From the NCBI GenBank assembly GCA_913061125.1, contig CAJXUB010000009.1, positions 1-53,581 of the forward strand: a stretch of 53,581 bases of DNA, in the 5' to 3' direction. The notes under the pieces are model-generated. The model was not told where the DNA came from, ran no database searches, and was given only the letters and a program-made list of their open reading frames with translations. Positions within the stretch are counted from its first letter, which is position 1. Each line of letters begins with the position of its first letter. A program made the position numbers and the translations under genes. Origin of the DNA: an uncultured Flavobacteriaceae bacterium (GTDB lineage: Bacteria > Bacteroidota > Bacteroidia > Flavobacteriales > Flavobacteriaceae). This document shows positions 26,702-36,054 of the stretch, piece after piece.

Positions 26702-28615
26702 TTATTTTGTTTGAGTTTGATTAATTATAGATTGAACAACTTCTGGATTTAGAAGGGTACTGATATCTCCAAGATTTGAAGTATCGTTGCCGGCTATTTT
26801 TCTTAAAATACGACGCATGATTTTCCCAGATCTTGTTTTTGGGAGTCCCGTTGTAAATTGAATATTATCCAACGTTGCGATAGGTCCTATTTTGCTCGAA
26901 ATCAATGCGTTGATTTCTTTTTTTACATTTTCATGATTTTCAGAAGACACCGCTTTTTTCAATGTAATAAAACCATACAAAGCGTTACCTTTTATGTCGT
27001 GAGGGTAACCGACAATGGCCGATTCAGCGACTTGTTTATGCTCATTGATGGCATCCTCAATAGGCGCTGTTCCGAGGTTATGCCCTGAAACAATAATGAC
27101 ATCATCCACCCGTCCCGTGATGCGATAATGACCATTCTCATCGCGTTTTGCCCCATCCCCAGAAAAATAATACCCCTCAAAAGCAGAAAAATAAGTGTTT
27201 TTGTACCGCTCGTGGTTGCCCCAAATGGTTCTGGCTATGGAGGGCCAAGGAAATTTGATACACAATCGGCCTTCGGCTTTTGTGTCAGAAATTTCGTTGC
27301 CATTGTCGTCCATCAAAGCTGGCTGAATTCCAACAAAAGGCAGTGTGGCATAGGTTGGTTTTCCACTGAAACAATGCGGTATTGGACTGATAAGAATTCC
27401 TCCTGTTTCTGTTTGCCACCATGTGTCAACAATGGGACATTGCTGTTGGCCAACATGAGTATTATACCAATGCCAAGCTTCTTCGTTAATGGGTTCTCCA
27501 ACGGTTCCTATGACTTTTAGTGAAGATAAATCGTAGGGTTTTAAAAAAGCTTCGCCTTGCTTGGCCAATGCTCTGATGGCTGTTGGTGCTGTATAAAATT
27601 GATTGACCTTGAATTTTTGAACGATGTCCCAAAAGCGGCCATAATCGGGGTAACTCGGAACACCTTCAAACATGAGGGTTGTGGCGCCATTTAGAAGTGG
27701 GCCATAAACTATGTAACTGTGACCTGTAATCCAGCCAATATCTGCCGTACACCAGTACACATCATTCGGTTGATATTGAAATATAGTTTTAAAGGTATAG
27801 GCCGTGTACACCATATAACCGGCTGTGGTATGAACCATACCCTTGGGTTGTCCTGTTGAACCTGAGGTGTACAAAATAAACAAAGGATCTTCTGCATCCA
27901 TAGCAACAGCTTCGCAACTTTCAGAGGCCTGGTCCAGTAGGGGTTGAAGCCACTCGTCGCGGTTTGTTTTCATCGTTATTTCCGAATGAATCCGTTGGGC
28001 TACCAGTACTGTCGAAACGTTCGGGCAATCCACCAAGGCTTCGTCAACAATGGCTTTTAAGTTTATGGTTTTTGCACCTCTAAAACTGCCATCGCTGGTC
28101 AGTACAATTTTACAATCACAATCCTTAATGCGTGTGGCTAAAGCAGTTGCAGAAAACCCTGCAAAAACAACCGAATGAATGGCGCCAATTCGAGCGCACG
28201 CCAGAACAGCGATGGCCAATTCTGGAATCATGGGGAGGTAAATACAGACTCGGTCGCCTTTAAGCACACCTTTCGATTTTAACACATTGGCAAATCGATT
28301 TACGCGATGGTGCAATTCAATGTATGAAATGAATTCCGATTCTTGATTCGGGTCGTTAGGTTCAAAGATAATTGCAGTTTTGTGACCGTTTTGTTTCAAA
28401 TGTCGGTCGATGCAATTTTCTGTAATATTGAGTGTTGCCCCTTTAAACCATTCAATTTTTGGCGATAAAAAATCAAATTCTAAAACCTTGTTCCATTTTG
28501 ATTTCCACAGAAAATTAGTTTCGGCCAATTCGCCCCAAAATGCTTCAGGATTGGCAATAGAGGTTTTGTAATTTTGGTTGTATTTACTTCTGTTAGTTAG
28601 TTCAAAATCAGCCAT
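26702..28615 (-). CDS. acs: Acetyl-CoA synthetase
   Basis: Acetate + ATP + CoA to acetyl-CoA + AMP + PPi. 637 residues, the usual length. ANL-family motifs: YTSGSTGQPKGMVHTT, TWWQTETGGIL, SGDGAKRDENGHYRITGR, and the C-terminal domain with the catalytic, acetylation-regulated Lys598 in SGKIMRR. Dedicated 187-base divergent region upstream; a near-match -7 box TATTTTG is one base short. Confidence 0.96.
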   Translation of the reverse strand: MADFELTNRSKYNQNYKTSIANPEAFWGELAETNFLWKSKWNKVLEFDFLSPKIEWFKGATLNITENCIDRHLKQNGHKTAIIFEPNDPNQESEFISYIELHHRVNRFANVLKSKGVLKGDRVCIYLPMIPELAIAVLACARIGAIHSVVFAGFSATALATRIKDCDCKIVLTSDGSFRGAKTINLKAIVDEALVDCPNVSTVLVAQRIHSEITMKTNRDEWLQPLLDQASESCEAVAMDAEDPLFILYTSGSTGQPKGMVHTTAGYMVYTAYTFKTIFQYQPNDVYWCTADIGWITGHSYIVYGPLLNGATTLMFEGVPSYPDYGRFWDIVQKFKVNQFYTAPTAIRALAKQGEAFLKPYDLSSLKVIGTVGEPINEEAWHWYNTHVGQQQCPIVDTWWQTETGGILISPIPHCFSGKPTYATLPFVGIQPALMDDNGNEISDTKAEGRLCIKFPWPSIARTIWGNHERYKNTYFSAFEGYYFSGDGAKRDENGHYRITGRVDDVIIVSGHNLGTAPIEDAINEHKQVAESAIVGYPHDIKGNALYGFITLKKAVSSENHENVKKEINALISSKIGPIATLDNIQFTTGLPKTRSGKIMRRILRKIAGNDTSNLGDISTLLNPEVVQSIINQTQTK

Positions 28616-28802
28616 TTGTATGGAAAATTGATGTTATTATTTTGGTCAATTACTTCAAAATACTAACTTACAAAAAATTAACCAGTATTTATGAATACAC
28701 TCCTTTTGACAGATGCCTTATCAGTTTTTTTGTTTTTTTCCAGCGCTGAGACTAATACAAATATTTTAGGTTAAAACCAACCCTTTCATTAAATCTGAAG
28801 TT

Positions 28803-29924
28803 TTGAAATCCAGTTCAAGATTATATTTTATCGACGCCGTTCGAGCTTTTGCCATTTTGATGATGCTTCAGGGGCATTTTATTGACACTTTGTTGGGTGT
28901 AGAGTTTCGTGATCCTAATAATATAGCTTTTTCGATTTGGCAGTATTTTCGAGGGATTACCGCTCCAATGTTCTTCACAATTTCGGGGCTAATTTTCACC
29001 TATCTACTGTTAAAATCACAACAAAAAGGCACAACCAAGCAGCGTTTGCAAAAAGGTCTGAATAGAGGAATCATGCTAATGGCCATCGGGTATGCGCTTC
29101 GAGTCCCCATTTTCAGATGGTTTACGGGGAGTTTTGACACCTATTTTCTGGTGATTGATGTTCTTCAATGCATTGGTCTATCTCTCATCCTGATCGTTTT
29201 AGGCTACAAATTAATGAAACAAAATCATCGCCTTTTTTCAACAGCCATGCTGCTGATAGGAATTACAATTTTTTTGCTTGAACCCACCTACAGAACCTAT
29301 ACCGCTTCTGGAATTCCATTGGTTTTTGCCAATTTTATAACCAAATCCAATGGGTCTATTTTTACTATTTTCCCTTGGTTTGGATATATGGCTCTTGGGG
29401 CATTTCTTGCAACCCTATTTTACCGTTTTGAGGGGCGCTCAAATTTTAAACGTGTTGCAATAATGGCTTTTTTTGCAGCTGGTGTAATTTTGATTTATTG
29501 CTCAACAGTTTTTCTGAAATATTTTGGTGAAATCACTGAGATTCAGTTGTTAATAGATGTATCAAATTTCAATTATCTGTTCATTCGATTGGGAAATGTA
29601 TTGGTTATATTTGGATTATTTTATGCCTTAGAAAATGCATTAAAACAAACTCTAATCCTCAGAATTGGACAAAAAACATTATCCATTTACGTCATCCACT
29701 TCATTGTACTGTATGGCAGTTTTACCGGTTGGGGGTTAAATCGGATTTTAGGAAAAAATTTAAATCCTTTTGAGGCTATTTTTGGTGCGATACTTTTTTT
29801 GATTACCATAAGTTTGGTAGCCATTTATAGAGTTAAAGCCAACACGTTTGTATATGCCAAGTTGCAACTTTGGTACGGGTCGCTAAAGAAATTTACAAAT
29901 GCGAAAGGTACTCCAAAACGTTAG
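28803..29924 (+). CDS. DUF1624 / heparan-alpha-glucosaminide N-acetyltransferase-like membrane protein
   Basis: 373 residues, about ten membrane helices. N-terminal [24 protein letters not shown] with the His in the first helix, then [13 protein letters not shown] and [15 protein letters not shown], typical of DUF1624 acyltransferases that move acetyl groups across the membrane. Start is TTG 28803; no ATG or GTG lies in frame between the stop at 28767 and this codon. The substrate is unknown. The last 32 bases overlap the end of the convergent purC gene. Confidence 0.82.
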   Translation: MKSSSRLYFIDAVRAFAILMMLQGHFIDTLLGVEFRDPNNIAFSIWQYFRGITAPMFFTISGLIFTYLLLKSQQKGTTKQRLQKGLNRGIMLMAIGYALRVPIFRWFTGSFDTYFLVIDVLQCIGLSLILIVLGYKLMKQNHRLFSTAMLLIGITIFLLEPTYRTYTASGIPLVFANFITKSNGSIFTIFPWFGYMALGAFLATLFYRFEGRSNFKRVAIMAFFAAGVILIYCSTVFLKYFGEITEIQLLIDVSNFNYLFIRLGNVLVIFGLFYALENALKQTLILRIGQKTLSIYVIHFIVLYGSFTGWGLNRILGKNLNPFEAIFGAILFLITISLVAIYRVKANTFVYAKLQLWYGSLKKFTNAKGTPKR

Positions 29925-30852
29925 TCTCGATTCTTGAGTTGATATCACTCAAATCAGATTTTACAAAATTCTCGCCCGTAATATTTTCATATAACTCAAT
30001 GTAGCGTTGGCTTACCGATTCGATGTAATCCTCGCTCATGTGTGGGACGCTTTGCCCTTCCAACCCCTGAAATCCATTTTGAATGAGCCATTGCCTTACA
30101 AATTCTTTGGACAGTTGTTTTTGGGGTTCGCCGCTCCTCTGCCGTTGCTCGTAACCGTCAGCGTAAAAATAACGCGACGAGTCGGGGGTATGAATTTCAT
30201 CAATTAGGACAATTTTCCCCTCTTTTGTTTTGCCAAATTCGTATTTGGTATCCACTAAAATTAATCCTCTTGATGTTGCTATTTCACTACCCCTCTGAAA
30301 TAATTTTCGGGTGTAATCTTCTAAAATTAAATAATCCTTTTCAGAAACAAGACCTCTGGTTAAAATTTCATCTCTGGAAATATCCTCATCATGATTTCCT
30401 TTTTCTGCCTTTGTTGCCGGCGTGATGATTGGGTTTGGGAAAGCCTCATTTTCCGCCATTCCATTTGGCATCGGAACACCACAAATCGAACGTTTTCCGG
30501 CTTTATACTCCCTAGCGGCATGGCCTGACAAATAGCCACGAATAACCATTTCAACCTTGAATGGCGTGCACCGTTGCCCCACAGCCACATTGGGGTCTGG
30601 AGTATCTGTCAACCAATTTGGTACCAAATCTTCTGTGGCTCTCATCATTTTAGTTGCAATTTGATTGAGAATTTGACCTTTGAATGGAATTCCCTTAGGC
30701 ATCACAACATCGAAAGCGGACAATCGGTCCGTGGCGATCATTACTAAAAGATCATTTTCTAAGGAGTAAACTTCCCGAACTTTTCCTTTGTAAATGCTGT
30801 TTTGACCGGGAAATTCAAAATTGGTATCTGTGAGGGTTGAATGGGTTAGCAT
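29893..30852 (-). CDS. purC: SAICAR synthetase (phosphoribosylaminoimidazole-succinocarboxamide synthase)
   Basis: Purine step: CAIR + Asp + ATP to SAICAR. 319 residues, the longer form of PurC. ATP-grasp-like motifs: [54 protein letters not shown], and LVDTKYEFG with [15 protein letters not shown]. Two bases separate it from the upstream phoH gene, so they form a pair. Ends inside the 3' end of the DUF1624 gene. Confidence 0.96.
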   Translation of the reverse strand: MLTHSTLTDTNFEFPGQNSIYKGKVREVYSLENDLLVMIATDRLSAFDVVMPKGIPFKGQILNQIATKMMRATEDLVPNWLTDTPDPNVAVGQRCTPFKVEMVIRGYLSGHAAREYKAGKRSICGVPMPNGMAENEAFPNPIITPATKAEKGNHDEDISRDEILTRGLVSEKDYLILEDYTRKLFQRGSEIATSRGLILVDTKYEFGKTKEGKIVLIDEIHTPDSSRYFYADGYEQRQRSGEPQKQLSKEFVRQWLIQNGFQGLEGQSVPHMSEDYIESVSQRYIELYENITGENFVKSDLSDINSRIETNVLEYLSHL

Positions 30853-30854
30853 GA

Positions 30855-31868
30855 TTAATCTCTGTTTTCAATATTTTTATAGGCTTCAATAATTTTTTTA
30901 ACCAACTTATGTCGGATAACATCTTTATCGTCCAGAAAAACCAATCCAACACCTTTAATGTCTTTTAGAATAAGAAGCGCTTCTTTGAGGCCAGAAATCA
31001 CGCGCCTTGGCAGATCGATTTGGCCGGGGTCGCCTGTGAGTAAAAACTTGGCATTTTTTCCCATTCGGGTCAAAAACATTTTCATTTGGGCATGGGTTGT
31101 GTTTTGACCTTCGTCCAAAATAACAAACGCATGATCCAGCGTCCGCCCACGCATGAAGGCCAGCGGCGCAATTTGTATGATTCCTTTCTCGATGTAATTA
31201 TCCAGTTTTTCGTGAGGAATCATATCGCGCAGTGCATCGTAAAGGGGTTGCATGTAGGGGTCTAATTTTTCTTTTAAATCGCCAGGAAGAAATCCTAAAT
31301 TTTCGCCTGCTTCAACAGCAGGACGGGTTAAAATGATCCGTTTGACTTCTTTGTTTTTTAGGGCTTTTACGGCCAAAGCAACACCAGTGTAGGTTTTGCC
31401 TGTTCCAGCAGGGCCAATAGCAAAAACCATATCATTTTGCCGAACAGCATCGACTAGTTTTCGTTGGTTGGCGGTTTGTGCCTTTATGAGTTTCCCATTC
31501 ACTCCATGCAGTATCACTTGGCCGCTTTCATTGGAAGTGGTGTAGTCGGCTTCCGATTCGCTGGTCAGTACGCGTTCTATTGAATTTTCATTCAGGGTGT
31601 TGAATTTTCCAAAATGACTGAACAGCATTTCCATACGTTTGTCAAATTCTTCTAATAATTCTTCATCACCAAAAGCCGTAATTTTATTGCCTCGGGCTAC
31701 AATTTTGAGTTTGGGGAAGTAACGCTTGAGAAGCTCTATATTTTTATTTTGAGGGCCAAAAAACTCTTTGGGTGTAATCTCTTCGAGTTCTATAATAAGT
31801 TCGTTCAAAGGTGTGTTAATTTTTTTAAGCGGTTCATGTAATTTTAATTGTCCTAAAAGTACTAACAT
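30855..31868 (-). CDS. PhoH-family ATPase
   Basis: 337 residues. Walker A GPAGTGKT (152-159), Walker [10 protein letters not shown], and [20 protein letters not shown], all typical of PhoH-like P-loop proteins, linked to RNA metabolism. An N-terminal domain (about 21-110; [17 protein letters not shown]) precedes. The ATG at 31868 gives 20 extra residues; a TTG at 31808 would start right before NELIIEL, which is where I recall this family usually begins, so the start is uncertain. Co-transcribed with purC. Confidence 0.9.
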   Translation of the reverse strand: MLVLLGQLKLHEPLKKINTPLNELIIELEEITPKEFFGPQNKNIELLKRYFPKLKIVARGNKITAFGDEELLEEFDKRMEMLFSHFGKFNTLNENSIERVLTSESEADYTTSNESGQVILHGVNGKLIKAQTANQRKLVDAVRQNDMVFAIGPAGTGKTYTGVALAVKALKNKEVKRIILTRPAVEAGENLGFLPGDLKEKLDPYMQPLYDALRDMIPHEKLDNYIEKGIIQIAPLAFMRGRTLDHAFVILDEGQNTTHAQMKMFLTRMGKNAKFLLTGDPGQIDLPRRVISGLKEALLILKDIKGVGLVFLDDKDVIRHKLVKKIIEAYKNIENRD

Positions 31869-31919
31869 TTTTGCTTAAATTATTACACTGTTGATAAAAA
31901 TTAAAAACAAAAAATTGAT

Positions 31920-31927
31920 TAGGTTTG
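31920..31927 (+). promoter_or_regulatory. Candidate -7 box of the SAM hydroxide adenosyltransferase gene
   Basis: TAGGTTTG fits TAnnTTTG. A TTG at 31891-31893 lies farther upstream (26 bases) than the usual 18, so the match is partial. About 52 bases before the ATG at 31980. Confidence 0.35.
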
Positions 31928-31979
31928 TAAGGCCTAACGGGATGTGCCCTTAAGCTTAACTACAATCTATTTCATAGAT

Positions 31980-32816
31980 ATGCCAATTGTTACTCTTACA
32001 ACCGATTTTGGAATGAAAGCACACTTTGTGGGCTCGGTTAAAGGGGCATTACTTTCTGAAATTTCAGAGGTTAAAATTGTTGATATTTCGCATAACATTT
32101 CACCGTTCAGTGTTATTGAAGCGGCCTATGTTATTCAAAACGCGTTTGATAGTTTTCCTAAAGGAACCATTCATATTATTGGTGTTGATTCGGAGTTAAA
32201 TCCAGAAAACACCCATATTGCTATGAAACTCAACGGTCACTATTTTATTTGTGCCAACAATGGGATATTAAGTATGATTTGTAACGACCTTACCCCCGAT
32301 CAGTTGGTAGAAATTAACATTCACGAAAAAATTGTTGGCAGTTTTCCGGTGTTGGATGTTTTTGTAAAAGTCGCAGCCCACCTATCGCGCGGGGGAACGC
32401 TTGAGGTCATTGGAAAATCCATTTCATGCATAAAACCCATAACAAACATCACCCCCTTCATTGGTGCTGATAACAATCAGCTTATTGGGCACGTGATATT
32501 TATAGACCGTTATGATAACGTCATTACCAACATTAAAAAATCATTTTTTGAATCCATTCAGCAGGGCCGTCGTTTCGAAATTTCTGCAAGAAATCACAAA
32601 TTCACAACCGTGCACAACCGTTATTCTGACATTGTTAATTTTAAGATTCCACCCAACAAACGCAACGACGTAGGACGAGGTCTTGCGGTCTTTAATGCTT
32701 CTGGATTTTTGGAAATTGCCATGTACAAAAGCAATAAAGCAACCGTTGGTGGTGCTTCAACGCTTATGGGGCTTGACATGATGGATAGCGTTGCAATTAA
32801 ATTTTTCAACCCCTAA
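31980..32816 (+). CDS. SAM hydrolase / hydroxide adenosyltransferase (DUF62)
   Basis: 278 residues from the ATG at 31980 (MPIVTLTTDFGMKAHFVGS); a longer frame from 31944 would add non-conserved residues. The N-terminal LTTDFG, KIVDISHNISPFS and ICANNGILSM stretches are those of the DUF62 family, which hydrolyses S-adenosylmethionine to adenosine and methionine; halogenases of actinomycetes are related, but the context gives no sign of halogenation. C-terminal beta barrel from about residue 165. Divergent from phoH. Confidence 0.88.
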   Translation: MPIVTLTTDFGMKAHFVGSVKGALLSEISEVKIVDISHNISPFSVIEAAYVIQNAFDSFPKGTIHIIGVDSELNPENTHIAMKLNGHYFICANNGILSMICNDLTPDQLVEINIHEKIVGSFPVLDVFVKVAAHLSRGGTLEVIGKSISCIKPITNITPFIGADNNQLIGHVIFIDRYDNVITNIKKSFFESIQQGRRFEISARNHKFTTVHNRYSDIVNFKIPPNKRNDVGRGLAVFNASGFLEIAMYKSNKATVGGASTLMGLDMMDSVAIKFFNP

Positions 32817-32875
32817 CAAAGCAAATCATCGCTCAAATGTTAATAAGTTATTTTCTTAAATTAACCCCGATGAGA

Positions 32876-32883
32876 TATATTTG
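32876..32883 (+). promoter_or_regulatory. -7 box of dnaN
   Basis: TATATTTG, a perfect TAnnTTTG, 33 bases before the ATG at 32917. The usual TTG is not present at 18 bases. Confidence 0.5.
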
Positions 32884-32916
32884 TATGACACAGTTTTATT
32901 AAACAAAATGACACAC

Positions 32917-34035
32917 ATGAAATTCATAGTTTCCAGCACATATTTACTCAAGCAACTTCAAGTTCTTGGCGGCGTAATTAACAACTCCAATACCCTTCCT
33001 ATTTTGGATAATTTTTTATTTGATTTGCAACACTCAAATCTTAAAGTTTCGGCCAGCGACTTGGAAAGCACCATGTCCGCATCTCTTGATGTAGAAAGCG
33101 ACAGCGAAGGTCAAGTGGCCGTTCCAGCAAAATTATTGTTGGACACCCTAAAAACCTTTCCAGAGCAGCCCCTCACTTTTACCGTTGAGGATAACAACAC
33201 CATCGAAATTAGCTCAAACCATGGTAAATATGCCTTAGCTTACGCCAATGCAGATGAATTTCCAAACCCAATCGAATTAAACAACCCGAGCGAAACACTC
33301 ATGCCCGCCGATGTGTTGGCAACCGCCATTAATAAAACCATTTTTGCTGCTGGAAATGACGATTTACGCCCGGTGATGAGCGGTGTGTTTTTTCAATTCT
33401 CAACAGAAAACGTCACTTTTGTAGCCACAGACGCCCATAAATTGGTAAAATATTCTAGAACAGATGTAACTGCCAATCAAACGGCAGAATTTATCATGCC
33501 CAAAAAACCATTAAACCTCCTAAAAGGAATTTTGGCAACTTCAGACGACGAGGTAACCATTGCTTACAACGATTCCAATGCCAAATTTACCTTTGGAACC
33601 ACCGTACTTATCTGTCGCTTGATTGACGGTAAATATCCAAATTACGAAGCCGTAATTCCCAAAGAAAATCCAAATCAACTCACCATTGGTCGCAATCAAT
33701 TTTTAAATTCAGTACGCCGTGTGTCGATTTTTTCTAACAAAACAACACATCAAATTCGTTTGAAAATTGCCGGGGCAGAGTTGAATATTTCTGCCGAGGA
33801 TATCGATTACAGCAACAAAGCCGAAGAGCGTTTAACCTGCGATTATCAAGGCGATGACATGCAAATTGGGTTTAACTCCCGTTTCCTTAACGAAATGCTG
33901 GGAAATTTAGAATCGGACGATGTCCTTTTGGAAATGAGTTTGCCCAACCGTGCTGGAATCCTCACGCCTGTGGATGGACTCGATGAGGGTGAGCAAGTTA
34001 CCATGCTGGTCATGCCGGTCATGCTAAACAGCTGA
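32917..34035 (+). CDS. dnaN: DNA polymerase III beta subunit (sliding clamp)
   Basis: 372 residues from the ATG at 32917 (MKFIVSSTYLLKQLQVLGGV). Two upstream in-frame starts (TTG 32881, ATG 32908) add residues that do not belong to the family, and the first overlaps the promoter box. Three clamp domains (about 1-120, 125-245, 246-372); motifs NNSNTLPILDNFLF, DLRPVMSGVFFQF, and the C-terminal LVMPVMLN (usual MPM(R/K)L-type end). Ring-shaped dimer that keeps polymerase III on DNA. No dnaA or recF is beside it. Stop is TGA. Confidence 0.96.
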   Translation: MKFIVSSTYLLKQLQVLGGVINNSNTLPILDNFLFDLQHSNLKVSASDLESTMSASLDVESDSEGQVAVPAKLLLDTLKTFPEQPLTFTVEDNNTIEISSNHGKYALAYANADEFPNPIELNNPSETLMPADVLATAINKTIFAAGNDDLRPVMSGVFFQFSTENVTFVATDAHKLVKYSRTDVTANQTAEFIMPKKPLNLLKGILATSDDEVTIAYNDSNAKFTFGTTVLICRLIDGKYPNYEAVIPKENPNQLTIGRNQFLNSVRRVSIFSNKTTHQIRLKIAGAELNISAEDIDYSNKAEERLTCDYQGDDMQIGFNSRFLNEMLGNLESDDVLLEMSLPNRAGILTPVDGLDEGEQVTMLVMPVMLNS

Positions 34036-34080
34036 TAGTAAGTTTTTAATCGCAGGGCGATAGCCAAGGGTTTAATTCCT

Positions 34081-34142
34081 GAGGCTTGCCTCGAAATGTT
34101 TAAAATAGTTTCCTTTGAATACCTCGTGGGCTTGCCCCGAGG
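34081..34142. repeat. Two related short hairpins after dnaN
   Basis: GAGGC-TT-GCCTC (34081-34092) and CCTCG-T-GGGC-TT-GCCC-CGAGG (34122-34142, 9 pairs with one bulged T) share a central GGCTTGCC. They look like two diverged copies of a short GC-rich intergenic element, the kind that recurs in genomes of this group. No T-tract follows, so neither looks like an intrinsic terminator. Confidence 0.6.
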
Positions 34143-34152
34143 CAGTTGATTT

Positions 34153-34200
34153 AACCAATTTATTTATTTTTAACGAATCGGGTTCGATTCTCAATTGGTT
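34153..34200. repeat. Nested inverted repeat in the dnaN-ABC-F gap
   Basis: AACCAATT (34153-34160) pairs with AATTGGTT (34193-34200); inside lies a perfect hairpin GAATCG-GGTT-CGATTC (34175-34190). Just upstream of the small open frame at 34207. It is either a 5'-UTR structure or a relic. A resemblance to a tRNA T-arm was checked and rejected. Confidence 0.5.
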
Positions 34201-34206
34201 TTGATT

Positions 34207-34380
34207 ATGGGATGATTTTTAACAATCGCAACCGTGTGTTTTGTTTTTGCAGCAGTACTTCTTCAAGTCTTAAAGGTATTTTTCAAATTTGAAAACATTC
34301 CTACATCGGCAATGTTTATCTGTCTTAGTATTGCAGGGATTTTAAATCTTGTAAAACAAAAATTAAAACCTAAAAACTAG
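34207..34380 (+). pseudogene. Small membrane protein gene broken by an in-frame TGA
   Basis: ATG GGA TGA followed in the same frame by 54 sense codons and TAG (34378-34380). With a Trp codon (TGG) in place of the TGA the product would be 57 residues beginning MGWFLTIATVCF, with two membrane helices (about 4-24 and 35-49) and a basic tail. If the TGA is a true stop, translation could begin at GTG 34234 (48 residues). TGA is used as a normal stop elsewhere in the window (hisF, dnaN). The stop overlaps the stop of the convergent ABC-F gene. I do not recognise the family; the evidence is the hydrophobic pattern and codon use. Confidence 0.45.
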
Positions 34381-35993
34381 CTGTACATTTTTTCGCGAAG
34401 CGCCTTAATTTTAGCGTCTTGCATGTACTCGTCAAAAGTCATGTAGCGGTCTATAACGCCGTTGGGAGTCAATTCCACCACTCTATTTCCAACCGTTTGA
34501 GCAAAGGCATGATCGTGAGTGGTAAGCAAAACAGTCCCCTTAAAATTTTTAAGCGAATTGTTAAAGGCCGTGATACTTTCCAAATCTAAGTGATTTGTCG
34601 GTTCATCCAACATTAAAATATTGGCGCGAAGCATCATCATTCGAGACAGCATGCAGCGGACTTTTTCGCCACCTGATAAGACATCGGCGGTTTTGAGGGC
34701 TTCTTCGCCACTAAAAATCATTTTTCCTAAAAACCCACGGATGTAGACCTCTTCGCGCTCCTCTTCCGTGGTGGCCCATTGGCGTAACCAATCGACAAGT
34801 GTCATTTTTTCTGAGAAAAAGGCACTGTTGTCCAGCGGTAAATAGGATTGTGTGGTGGTTACCCCCCAGGCAAAAGAGCCCGTTTTGGCCTGTTGTTTTC
34901 CGTTTATGATTTCATAAAACGCGGTAGTTGCTCGAGAATCTTTAGAATAAATAACCACTTTGTCGCCGCGGTTTAGATTTAAATCAATGTTTTGAAATAA
35001 AGTTTCTCCATCCAAATCTGCCGATAATTTTTCGATGTTTAAAATTTGATCACCCGCTTCGCGCTCTCGCTCAAAAATAATGGCAGGATAACGTCTGCTG
35101 GAAGGTCGGATGTCAGCCACATTAAGTTTATCAATCATCTTCTTTCGGCTGGTGGCTTGTTTTGATTTGGCGACATTGGCGGAAAATCGACGAATAAATT
35201 CTTCCAGTTCTTTTTTCTTTTCTTCGGCTTTTTTGTTTTGTTGAGCCCGTTGCTTGGCAGCCAATTGAGAGGATTCGTACCAAAAGGTGTAATTTCCAGA
35301 AAAATGGGAAATTTTATTGAAATCAATGTCAGAAATATGAGTGCAAACGGCATCCAAAAAATGACGGTCGTGTGATACCACTATCACACAATTATCGTAA
35401 TTGGCAAGAAAGTTTTCCAACCAAGTTATGGTTTCGTAATCCAAATCGTTGGTGGGCTCGTCCATAATAAGGACATCGGGGGAACCAAAGAGTGCTTGTG
35501 CTAGTAGAACTCGGACCTTTTGTTTACCATCCAAATCGGCCATGGTGGAATAGTGCAGTTCTTCTTTGATGCCCAAATTGGATAGCATGGCGGCAGCATC
35601 GCTATCGGCATTCCAACCGTCCATTTCTTCAAATTGGACTTGCAACTCCCCTATTCTATCGGCGTTGGCATCGTTGTAATCGTTGTAGAGCGCATCAATT
35701 TCAGTTTTAATATCGTAGAGCGGTTTGTTGCCCATCAGCACCGTTTCGAGCACGTTGTGGTTGTCGTATAAGTTGTGGTTTTGTTCCAGGACCGACATGC
35801 GTTTTCCGGGTTCCAAGTGCACGTGTCCAGAGGTGCCTTCTTGTTTTCCTGAAATGATTTTTAGAAAGGTTGATTTTCCCGCCCCATTTGCACCGATAAT
35901 GCCGTAGCAGTTTCCTGCATTGAAGGTGATATTTACCTCGTCGAATAAGACGCGTTTACCAAATTGAACGGATAGGTTTGAAACTGAAAGCAT
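34377..35993 (-). CDS. ABC-F family ATPase
   Basis: 538 residues, two ATP-binding domains with no membrane part, as in ribosome-acting translation factors (YbiT/YkpA type). Domain 1: Walker A GANGAGKST (34-42), signature LDGKQ (154-158, degenerate), Walker B LIMDEPTNDLD. A charged linker (about 240-300) follows. Domain 2: the Walker A position reads YSKDSRATT (349-357), without the GKS/T lysine, while the signature is a perfect LSGGEKVR (439-446) and DEPTNHLD is intact. Thus one composite ATP site (Walker A of domain 1 + signature of domain 2) looks good and the other is degenerate. Monocistronic. Confidence 0.93.
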   Translation of the reverse strand: MLSVSNLSVQFGKRVLFDEVNITFNAGNCYGIIGANGAGKSTFLKIISGKQEGTSGHVHLEPGKRMSVLEQNHNLYDNHNVLETVLMGNKPLYDIKTEIDALYNDYNDANADRIGELQVQFEEMDGWNADSDAAAMLSNLGIKEELHYSTMADLDGKQKVRVLLAQALFGSPDVLIMDEPTNDLDYETITWLENFLANYDNCVIVVSHDRHFLDAVCTHISDIDFNKISHFSGNYTFWYESSQLAAKQRAQQNKKAEEKKKELEEFIRRFSANVAKSKQATSRKKMIDKLNVADIRPSSRRYPAIIFEREREAGDQILNIEKLSADLDGETLFQNIDLNLNRGDKVVIYSKDSRATTAFYEIINGKQQAKTGSFAWGVTTTQSYLPLDNSAFFSEKMTLVDWLRQWATTEEEREEVYIRGFLGKMIFSGEEALKTADVLSGGEKVRCMLSRMMMLRANILMLDEPTNHLDLESITAFNNSLKNFKGTVLLTTHDHAFAQTVGNRVVELTPNGVIDRYMTFDEYMQDAKIKALREKMYS

Positions 35994-36054
35994 AAATCTC
36001 TAAAATTTTTTGCAAAAGTAGAGAATTGGAGGCATACTTCAAACCCATTTAGTA

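Noticed and set aside
34175-34190. GGTTCGATTC as a tRNA T-arm or attachment-site relic
   Set aside because: The flanking bases do not form a 5-bp T-stem around a 7-base loop, and no acceptor or anticodon arm is present; it is a plain hairpin.
22539-34215. Reassigned stop codons (TAA or TGA as amino acids)
   Set aside because: Many genes in the window end with TAA, and hisF and dnaN end with TGA, at the expected lengths, so the code is standard.
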